Below are positions 17,549 through 24,545 of a stretch of 64,000 bases of DNA, piece by piece; position 1 is the first letter of the stretch; the number at the start of each line of letters is the position of its first letter. The stretch covers positions 496,001-560,000 of the forward strand of contig NC_011312.1 of NCBI RefSeq assembly GCF_000196495.1. The letters are read 5' to 3'. The notes beneath the pieces were generated by a model. The model saw only the letters and a program-made list of their open reading frames with translations. It had not been told where the DNA came from and did no database searches. Origin of the DNA: Aliivibrio salmonicida LFI1238 (lineage in GTDB: Bacteria; Pseudomonadota; Gammaproteobacteria; Enterobacterales; Vibrionaceae). The position numbers and the translations under genes were made by a program.

Positions 17549-18313
17549 CTACTTAGCCTTCGCTGTTATTCGTTTTTCTTTTGCGGTTGCTAAACGATCA
17601 TTAACGAGTGCAAGTTGCTCTGTTTCAAAACCATCAATACCTTGATAAGTTAGCAAACCATTTTCTGTGAGGTATTTATCTATATTTTCTTTTTGTTGTA
17701 AAATCTTCTCTTTTAGCTCGGTCATTCGAGCATTATTCCATTCTTGAGCTTGTTTGGTTTTTTCTATTTTTCGTTGCTCTTCTAAGTGAATATAAGCCTC
17801 AACAACGGCATTAGTGATGGTTGCGGACATCTCTGGAGATGTCGATTCATAAGAGATTTTAATTAATTGGCTAAAGCGCACAGGTGAGATAGAAAGCTTT
17901 TTATTGATCGCTTTTACTATTTGATAAATATGTTCATTTTCTGAAATTAGTTTATCGGTTTTTTTTAGCTTAAATAGTGGGTTGTTTTGTAAATTTAGTT
18001 GACGAACGACAGTCTCAATGACTTTTTTTGATTGTAAAACTTCGGCTTGAGTTGGGTAATACTCTGCTTGAGTTGCGTCAAAATCTTCGACTTGATCTAT
18101 CGGTGTCGAGTTATCTGATTGTGCTTTTAATATCATCGTTGCAGTTGCAGAATATTGAGGTGTCATCGAGTAAATTAACGGGAGTGAAATTAAGGTTACC
18201 CCCATAACTGTCAGCAGAATTCGTAGACGATATTTTTTAAATTCTTTTAGGAAATTAGAAAAATCGATTGTACTTTCTAGCTTTTTTCCATTTTCTATAA
18301 TTGATAGTGCCAT
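17549..18313 (-). pseudogene. Wzc-type polysaccharide co-polymerase, 5' part (gene split by IS630)
   Basis: The N-terminal 253 residues of the co-polymerase; the last codon and stop come from the IS. It contains the Wzz domain: a short cytoplasmic head, first membrane helix LRILLTVMGVTLISLPLIYSM (about 33-53), then the periplasmic SATATMILKA strand and long helices. It starts 3 bp after the wza-like gene and would be translated normally, yielding a membrane-anchored fragment without the second helix. Transcription of downstream genes is now interrupted or IS-dependent. Confidence 0.9.
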
Positions 18314-18316
18314 AAT

Positions 18317-18898
18317 TTAGAAAAAACTCTGTTCAATAATAACTACATCGCCCGGACCTACTGGATAGGTTGGACCCACATCTTCAATTAATTCATTTGT
18401 AGCGGCTAGACGGACGTTAATGCCATCTCTATCTGACCGATCAGTAAAACCACCAGCCATCGCAATCGCTTGTTCAACGGTTAATCCTGGTTGAAATTCG
18501 TACCCATTAGGGTTTGCAACTTCACCACTGATAAAGAACTTTCTAAAGGACTCAATACTGACGGTTACCATTGGCTGGACGATGTACCCGTCAGCCAATT
18601 TAGTTTCTATGTCTTTTTCTATTTGTGCTGGAGTTCTTCCCAATAACTGCACATCACCAAGGTAAGGGAAATTAACAAATCCACCGCGGTGAATTTTCAA
18701 ACGTAAGGTCATATCGGGCTCTTTAAATACCGATATCTGAATACTATCACCAGCCCCTAATACATAACCTAGATCATCTTTCTGAATCGTGGTGTCTGAT
18801 TTTTGTATTTCTGTATTCTTTACTGGTGAAGTCTCTGATGCATAAGCGTGAGAGAGCACAGAGATGAATAAGCAAAAAGATATAAAGAAGGATTTCAT
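18317..18898 (-). CDS. Wza-type outer-membrane polysaccharide export protein (short OPX)
   Basis: 193 residues with a cleavable signal peptide (MKSFFISFCLFISVLSHAYA), a poly-export domain (YVLGAGDSIQISVFKEPDMTL..) and one SLBB domain (FFISGEVANPNGYEFQPGLTVEQAIAMAGGFTDRS, with family glycines). It is much shorter than E. coli Wza (~380), lacks a lipobox cysteine and lacks the C-terminal helix that forms Wza's outer-membrane pore. Short OPX proteins of this type usually work with a separate outer-membrane barrel, which the next gene upstream supplies. Confidence 0.88.
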   Translation of the reverse strand: MKSFFISFCLFISVLSHAYASETSPVKNTEIQKSDTTIQKDDLGYVLGAGDSIQISVFKEPDMTLRLKIHRGGFVNFPYLGDVQLLGRTPAQIEKDIETKLADGYIVQPMVTVSIESFRKFFISGEVANPNGYEFQPGLTVEQAIAMAGGFTDRSDRDGINVRLAATNELIEDVGPTYPVGPGDVVIIEQSFF

Positions 18899-20215
18899 CT
18901 AAATTTGCACCTTAGTTGTAAACATAATAATGGATTTGTCATAACCTAATGTCTGGATAATGGTTTCTGCCGAGTTATTGATAGTGAAATCATCAAACTC
19001 TTTGTCTGAAGTATTAATCATTTGTTGATAGCTTAGCTCTAGTATAATTGATGGTCTAAATTTATATGTTAATTTTGCCATAGCGTCTGTGGTTGTGGTT
19101 GTTTTACCATCGTTTTTATGTTGATCGGCACTGGTTTCATAATTAAACCCTAATTCACTAGAAAATCTATTAGACCACCAAAAATGCTCCCAACGTGTAC
19201 CATATTTGGTATTTAAAACATATCCTCCAACTTCTGTTGGATCTTCTACCCGTTGATCAGTAAACAAATGAAAGGTTGAATATCTCACAGGGCTCCAAGC
19301 TATATCAACATCCCAGTTTAATCCGCTAAAGCCTTGAGAATCAGGTTGGTTTGGAAAGGTTTTATACAACCATGCAATATTGGCATCTATCGTGGTTTTT
19401 CCTGTTTGTTGGCTTTTTATTCCGGCGACCAAAAAGGTTTCATTTGTATTTTTTTTGTTATCTTCTTCATAGTCTCTTAGGTTGCTGATTATCGAATATC
19501 GAAATCGAGTACGGCTTGACGCTTGGTCAAATAACTCTATGGTAAATGTAGTCTGGTTCCAATTTTGGTCTTTAATATATTGGTTGAAATTATTTTTATG
19601 GACATCATTGGACTCTCTGCCGTCATAGCTAAATTCTTTATATTGGGCCGCAAAACTGAGTTTACCAATGCTGTCTTGCTTATCAATGCTGTAGCGAAGT
19701 TCAGTGTTCAGCATATTCGTTTTCAAAACATCATCTATACCGTATTGTTTAAACTGTTCGGCAGATAAACCATCAGTAAGTCCTTCTCCTCTATTTTCGT
19801 GAGCTAAGACATTTTCGATCGTAAATAAGAGGTCATTATTAAGGCCTTTTTCCCAGGATCCAATGAACCTTATTGTGTGGTCATCATAATCATCCGAAGT
19901 CGCGTCGTTTTGATATTGACGATAATCACCGAGATACTCAACTGTGTAAGTGTCCGCGTTACGTTTACCTTCTAATTTTAAAAAAGGCTTTAGATTAAAA
20001 AAATCCGACGTTACATGAGGGGCTTTTTCCGATTGAAAATTAACGTTGTCGTCATATCCATAATCAAGATCTACGTTACTTTGAAATTCTATTCCTGCTG
20101 GCCCTATATGTGGTTTTGGGGTTAATGCGGCATAGCAAAAGCTGCTCATCATATAAAACATGAGCAATAAGACCCGTTGAGTGCAAGCAAGCTTAATAGG
20201 CGGTATCACTGACAA
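18899..20215 (-). CDS. Outer-membrane beta-barrel protein of the polysaccharide export system
   Basis: 438 residues: an N-terminal signal sequence (hydrophobic VLLLMFYMMSSFCYA) followed by alternating amphipathic strands rich in Tyr, Trp and Asp, ending in the aromatic-alternating strand IIMFTTKVQI. The pattern fits the exopolysaccharide outer-membrane barrels (BBP2/PF10082-like) found beside short OPX proteins. It likely forms the exit pore. It overlaps the sugar-phosphate transferase gene by 23 bp and abuts the exporter gene with no gap. No enzyme motif is seen. Confidence 0.75.
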   Translation of the reverse strand: MSVIPPIKLACTQRVLLLMFYMMSSFCYAALTPKPHIGPAGIEFQSNVDLDYGYDDNVNFQSEKAPHVTSDFFNLKPFLKLEGKRNADTYTVEYLGDYRQYQNDATSDDYDDHTIRFIGSWEKGLNNDLLFTIENVLAHENRGEGLTDGLSAEQFKQYGIDDVLKTNMLNTELRYSIDKQDSIGKLSFAAQYKEFSYDGRESNDVHKNNFNQYIKDQNWNQTTFTIELFDQASSRTRFRYSIISNLRDYEEDNKKNTNETFLVAGIKSQQTGKTTIDANIAWLYKTFPNQPDSQGFSGLNWDVDIAWSPVRYSTFHLFTDQRVEDPTEVGGYVLNTKYGTRWEHFWWSNRFSSELGFNYETSADQHKNDGKTTTTTDAMAKLTYKFRPSIILELSYQQMINTSDKEFDDFTINNSAETIIQTLGYDKSIIMFTTKVQI

Positions 20216-21606
20216 AACCTTTAAATACGGTTAGAAAAATGATTTTTATATCCATCGAAAGTGACCAGTTTTGTAAATATTTAATATCATACTCAATACG
20301 TTTTTCCATTTTATCGAGTGTGTCTGTTTCACCACGATAGCCACTAATTTGCGCTAGGCCGGTAATACCCGGTTTTATTTTGTGGCGTACCATGTAGTTG
20401 TCGACCAATACTCTATATTCTTCATTGTGTGCTACAGCATGAGGTCTTGGACCAACAATAGACATACTACCTTGTAATACATTGATAAATTGTGGTAATT
20501 CATCCAATGATGTTCTGCGAATAAAGTTACCAAAACGAGTTACTCGTGGGTCATTTTTTGTTGCTTGAGTGACGGTTCCTGAGTTTTCCATAACTTTCAT
20601 TGAGCGAAATTTCCATACTTTTATTTTCCTACCGCCTAAGCCATAGCGATCTTGTTTAAATAATATAGGGCCGGGAGAGCTTAACTTCACACCAAGAGCA
20701 ACAATACATAAAACAGGTAAAATTAATAAAGTGATTAAAAAGCCGATTATAAGATCTTCAATACGTTTTATTACCGCTCCAAATCCCTCAAAAGGTGAGC
20801 TAAAAATACTAAACGTGTGTACATTTCCGATACGTGTAATTTGAGAGACATTTAATTTATAAGTGTATAAGTCAGGAACAATAAAAGCATCTACTGTCGA
20901 GTTTGATAACTGATGTATAGTGTCTTTTATTCGGTCTCTTGCCACCATTGGCAAAGCGATGTAAACATCACTAATATCATTGCTTTTTACTTTATCAATG
21001 AGATCGCATATTTTTCCATCATGACTACTTTTTGCCATATAGCTAAAGCGGTCATTTGAACGATCATCATAAAAGCTAATGTGTATTTTTTGTTGTTTGT
21101 ATTTTTTTAATAACGCTTTTTCAATGGCTAGTCCTGCAGGGGTTAACCCGACTATTGCAATGTGTTTTATTTTTGTATTTGGTAACACTAAATATCGATA
21201 ACAAAGATTACAACTTATACGTGGTATAGAGAGTCCGACAAAAACCGTTAAGTACCAAATCATATATAACTGATTATTAAAATGGCTAATACTAGCCCCT
21301 TCCATGCCTTTTAATCGGAGTTTTAAAACATGTAATGTTACTCCTGAAAGCAGAAGTGCAAGAAATAGCCTTGAAAGATATTTTGGTAGCTCAAATTTAC
21401 TGTTTATATCGTAAATATTGAGATATTCGCTGATTAATAAAAAAATCACAGAAAACAGTAAACCTACAGCTAAGTCTACGGCTGTTTCTGAAAAGCCCTG
21501 AAGCGAAAGTAAAAAAAACTAATATGAGATTTATCAATATAAAATCAAATGCTTTGTTAATATTACGATAGCTATTTGTGATCATTTTTATATTTTGTTG
21601 TTTCAT
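20193..21606 (-). pseudogene. Undecaprenyl-phosphate glycosylphosphotransferase (PHPT), frameshifted
   Basis: The initiating enzyme of the polysaccharide pathway, loading the first sugar-phosphate on undecaprenyl phosphate. The N-terminal frame starts at 21606 (MKQQNIKMITNSYRN, behind AGAGG) and runs off at a T8 tract (A 21511-21518 on the plus strand). The rest continues in the -1 frame: LLSLQGFSETAVDLAV.., four membrane helices, a CoA_binding_3-like region (HIAIVGLTPAGLAIEKAL), the re-entrant membrane helix and the bacterial sugar transferase domain (FKQDRYGLGGRKIKVWKFRSMK, TRFGNFIRRTSLDELPQ, VGPRP). One base too many in the T run explains the break. A GTG at 21449 could start a shortened product lacking the first helix. 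Confidence 0.85.
21511..21518 (-). repeat. Homopolymer A8 (T8 on coding strand) at the PHPT frameshift
   Basis: An eight-base homopolymer marks the exact point where the reading frame of the sugar-phosphate transferase changes. A seven-base run would give one continuous protein. Candidate slippage or phase-variation site, or a sequencing error. Confidence 0.75.
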
Positions 21607-21927
21607 ATAGCCTCTTGTCGCATTGATTTACGTAATTAGAGCAGTATAGTCGATAATTACAGGTGTTAAGTTAACGTCGCGTCAAAAAAATGACATCCCA
21701 ATAATATCGTTTATTTTATTAAGTAACTAGAATTTCTAACATTTATTATTTTTCTTTTCTAACCATGTTTATATTTTGTTCGAATTTCGTCCCTATTTTT
21801 ATTTTTGAGCGAACGGATTCTCTGTTTAGGGGTATCAGAAATAGTGATGAACGTGTTAAACTGCGAACTACTGTATATATAACCGGGTGAACACTTTTCA
21901 TCCTTTCTAATTTATCTGGAGCAAACT
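21607..21927. promoter_or_regulatory. Divergent promoter region between the polysaccharide cluster and ssb
   Basis: 321 bp of AT-rich, gene-free DNA. Leftward, a good -10 TATACT (21643-21648 as complement) precedes the transferase start, but the -35 is unclear. Rightward, a LexA-like half site (21869-21888) and a TCTGGAGC ribosome binding site serve ssb. No riboswitch, small ORF or other structured element was recognised in the remainder. Confidence 0.5.
21869..21888 (+). promoter_or_regulatory. Possible degenerate LexA site of ssb
   Basis: TACTGTATATATAACCGGGT matches the LexA consensus for its first 13 bases and then diverges (CCGG instead of ACAG). It lies 40 bp before the ssb start, where other gammaproteobacteria have an SOS box. 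Half-site quality only. Confidence 0.4.
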
Positions 21928-22479
21928 ATGGCCAGCCGTGGTATTAATAAAGTTATCCTTGTTGGTAACTTAGGGCAAGATCCTGAAATCCGTTACATGC
22001 CAAGTGGCGGTGCGGTAGCAAACATTACAATTGCAACGTCGGAATCATGGCGTGATAAAGCAACTGGCGAACAACGTGAAAAAACAGAATGGCACCGTGT
22101 TGCTCTGTTTGGTAAATTAGCGGAAGTTGCTGGTGAGTATTTACGTAAAGGCTCTCAAGTTTATGTTGAAGGTCAATTACAAACACGTAAATGGCAAGAT
22201 CAGAGCGGTCAAGATCGTTTTACTACAGAAGTTGTAGTTCAAGGTTTTAACGGTGTAATGCAGATGCTTGGTGGTCGTGGTCAAGGTCAAGGCGCTCCAG
22301 CTGGTGGACAGCAGCAACAGCAGCAAGGCAATTGGGGTCAACCTCAACAACCTGCGCAGCAAAATAACTTTGCTCCACAACAGCAGCAACAACAAGCACC
22401 TCAACAACAAGCACCGCAGGCAGCTCAGCCTCAATATAATGAGCCACCAATGGACTTTGATGATGATATTCCATTTTAG
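21928..22479 (+). CDS. ssb: Single-stranded DNA-binding protein
   Basis: Essential tetrameric protein coating ssDNA in replication, repair and recombination. Residues 1-110 form the OB fold (GINKVILVGNLGQDPEIRYMPSG, ITIATSESWRDK, EWHRVALFGKLAEVAGEYLRKG). Residues ~120-170 are a Gln/Pro-rich disordered linker. The acidic tip PPMDFDDDIPF binds partner proteins. The length of 183 and the start MASRGINKV are standard. It has its own promoter and a bidirectional terminator. It lies between the two IS630 copies, so loss of the DNA between them would be lethal. Confidence 0.98.
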   Translation: MASRGINKVILVGNLGQDPEIRYMPSGGAVANITIATSESWRDKATGEQREKTEWHRVALFGKLAEVAGEYLRKGSQVYVEGQLQTRKWQDQSGQDRFTTEVVVQGFNGVMQMLGGRGQGQGAPAGGQQQQQQGNWGQPQQPAQQNNFAPQQQQQQAPQQQAPQAAQPQYNEPPMDFDDDIPF

Positions 22480-22501
22480 GAATATATCTTTAATTGTTTC
22501 A

Positions 22502-22535
22502 TAAAAAAAAGCCTCAATCATTGAGGCTTTTTTTG
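22502..22535. terminator. Bidirectional terminator downstream of ssb
   Basis: A GCCTCAAT/ATTGAGGC stem with a short loop is flanked by a run of eight A and a run of seven or more T, serving ssb and the convergent membrane-protein gene. Confidence 0.9.
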
Positions 22536-22551
22536 TAGGCGGAAGAAGTAA

Positions 22552-23227
22552 TTATTTCTTAATTGTCATGGTTAAATTAGGGAATTGAGCACTAATATAG
22601 GTTGTGGTTGTGTATATTAAGAAAGCAATCCCTAACATTTCCAAGGTTTCTTCTATACTGTAACTTATTGAATAAATTAGAGAGTCAGTACCATATTGTT
22701 GAGAAATAGCACCGCCAATTAACTCCATCATTAATGCTCCGGAAACATAAACAATACCTGAAATCACTAATAGATTACGAGTCGTTTTTGGCAGTCTAAA
22801 TAAAAATTTAAAGTAAGTTAAAGCAAAAATGACAAGTAAAACCGCATAAGGGATAACCCAAGCAAAATAGAGTGCGCCTGTTGTGTGTAGTGAGTTACGA
22901 ACAGGACCAACTAACATTTCATGCAGTTCAGTCATTTCATCAAGAGCAAGGAATAAGAAAATCCCACTTAGACCAGCCCAGGCTAAGTGACGTTCTTTTT
23001 TCTGTTTATGGATATAAGCGATTAATCCAAGAAGAATACTTGCAACGATCATGGCACATGAAGAGTAAAGGGTTGGAACATTCATCTCTCTGTCTAGATC
23101 AAATAAACGAATGATAGTTTCCATATGAGAGTAGTTTAGGTATTGCTTGGAGATAACCGCAAAGCAATTTGCAATAACCAATATGACAATTAAAGAAAGA
23201 AAGAAGGTTAATGTTTTTTTTGAGTTA
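22552..23227 (-). pseudogene. Multi-pass membrane protein of unknown function, 5' end split by IS630
   Basis: About 220 residues remain, with six or so hydrophobic helices and conserved-looking polar stretches (LALDEMTELHEMLVGP, MELIGGA, SIEETLEMLG). No family is recognised. The frame continues upstream of the IS: joining across one TA gives a start GTG AAT ATT GAG CTT AAC TCA AAA at 24353, behind AAGG. The insertion therefore removed only the first five or six codons together with the native promoter and ribosome binding site. A TTG at 23181 or IS readthrough might still allow some product. The acidic residues inside helices hint at ligand or proton handling, but nothing specific. Confidence 0.65.
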
Positions 23228-23232
23228 AGTAG

Positions 23233-23799
23233 TCACGCAAAAGTTATTGTGAATTTTTCGCCGTAATAATTTAATATGTTTTTGATGTTAATACTGAGGT
23301 CTTCAAACGTTTTGAACGCTTCACATGGTAACCATTCATATTTTACTTTCTTCCACAATATCTCAATGATATTGAGCTCTGGAGAGTACGGTGGTAGATA
23401 ACAAACTAATACATCATTCATCAACCACTCATGCAATTTTTGTTTAAATTTTGCTGACCTATGAAAAGAGGCATTATCTAAGATAATAAAGCATGGCTTA
23501 TCGTTTTTTCGTGCGTTGATAAAGTGCTCAAATGCATCAATTACTGTATCGGTAGTTACTCTTCCTTCCGTTGTTTGAAAACTCAATTTACCTTGTCTAC
23601 TTAAGAAGCCAAGAACATTGAGCCGTTTGCTGTGTGAATGAGCAGGCCTTAGCGATTGAACACCGATAGGTCCCCAACAATAAGGAAGATTAGATTTCTG
23701 ACTAAAGCCTGACTCATCAAAATAAAAGAGTTCACATTTATTCGTACGTTCCATTTCAATCAATGAATTCAATATATTACTGAAATTATTGAATTTCAT
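23233..23799 (-). CDS. IS630-family transposase, OrfB (DDE catalytic part), copy 2
   Basis: Amino-acid sequence identical to OrfB of copy 1 (188 residues, catalytic FDESGF, LDNASFH and PPYSPELNIIE blocks intact). Identity of both copies indicates recent transposition. Confidence 0.9.
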   Translation of the reverse strand: MKFNNFSNILNSLIEMERTNKCELFYFDESGFSQKSNLPYCWGPIGVQSLRPAHSHSKRLNVLGFLSRQGKLSFQTTEGRVTTDTVIDAFEHFINARKNDKPCFIILDNASFHRSAKFKQKLHEWLMNDVLVCYLPPYSPELNIIEILWKKVKYEWLPCEAFKTFEDLSINIKNILNYYGEKFTITFA

Positions 23800-23816
23800 A
23801 TCGTCACGCTTTAACT

Positions 23817-24239
23817 TTAATGAGTGTCGGGCTCTTTTGTAACTGTAATCACTTTTTTTATATTTCGTTTAATAGTGTCTAAGCTGGATTTTTTACCTGT
23901 TTCTTCTTCAAGTATTGCTTGTGCTCGTTTAAGTTGATGTGGCTCTTCATCAACCAATGACTTCAAACGATATACTTCTGCTTCTGTGTAAATAGGTTTT
24001 CTACCTATACGAACAGCGTCATACAATCCGAGCATTCCACAGGCTTCCCAATGGTCTATCCATGACGATATGGTCTCAAATTTAGCGTCTAAAATATCAG
24101 TTAACGCTAAAATAGAGTAGCCTTTATCACTGAGAATAATCGCATGTGCTCGTATTCTTACTCTATTTTTTGGATGATTAGCGATCGCTTCTTTTAGGGT
24201 TATTTTTTCATTGTCTGTTAAAGGATTAACTGCTTTCAT
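23817..24239 (-). CDS. IS630-family transposase, OrfA (DNA-binding part), copy 2
   Basis: Amino-acid sequence identical to OrfA of copy 1 (140 residues, two helix-turn-helix units). The A7 slippery run lies at 23853-23859; a -1 slip would fuse it to OrfB. Confidence 0.88.
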   Translation of the reverse strand: MKAVNPLTDNEKITLKEAIANHPKNRVRIRAHAIILSDKGYSILALTDILDAKFETISSWIDHWEACGMLGLYDAVRIGRKPIYTEAEVYRLKSLVDEEPHQLKRAQAILEEETGKKSSLDTIKRNIKKVITVTKEPDTH

Positions 24240-24545
24240 TATGATATAGACACTGACGTTAAAATACTCATTTTAATACCATATGGATATATGGTAAAGG
24301 CGAAATCTTCATTCTCGAAAACTTATCATTAACTACTTAAGCTCAATATTCACGCGTACGCCTTATATTATTATGGGAGTTCTCTTGGTATCGTCGACTA
24401 ATACATTTAGTATCTGTTATTAACAGTGAGCATTGTATAGAGATATAAGTGAAATATTTGTATTATATGTAATACATGTTTAGATGTACCTACTGAAACT
24501 AAGGGCATCATATTTTGGTACATACCTTCAGGGAAGAAGAGTTCA

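Larger units (their letters stand above)
16436..17553 (-). mobile_element. IS630-family insertion sequence, copy 1 (in the wzc-like gene)
   Basis: 1118 bp bounded by a TA duplication (16434-16435 and 17554-17555), the insertion habit of IS630/Tc1 elements. Both ends start AGTAGT (right end read as complement). It carries two overlapping-phase transposase frames. It is identical in coding sequence to copy 2 at 23228-24337; the only length difference is one extra 8-bp unit (GATATATG) in the ATATGG repeat near 17490-17510. It is inserted in the same orientation as the gene it disrupts. Confidence 0.92.
23228..24337 (-). mobile_element. IS630-family insertion sequence, copy 2
   Basis: 1110 bp flanked by TA (23226-23227 and 24338-24339), with the same AGTAGT ends as copy 1 and the same orientation. 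The coding regions match copy 1 over their full length; copy 2 has one fewer 8-bp repeat unit near its right end. It interrupts the membrane-protein gene at codon 5-6. Confidence 0.92.

Noticed and set aside
22177..22521. Long antisense and +1 open frames over the 3' half of ssb
   Set aside because: They are mirror translations of the CAG/CAA-rich glutamine linker of SSB; they have poly-Leu or poly-Ser composition and no ribosome binding sites.
16434..24339. Composite transposon formed by the two IS630 copies
   Set aside because: Each copy has its own TA duplication and each rejoins its own host gene when removed, so these are two independent insertions.
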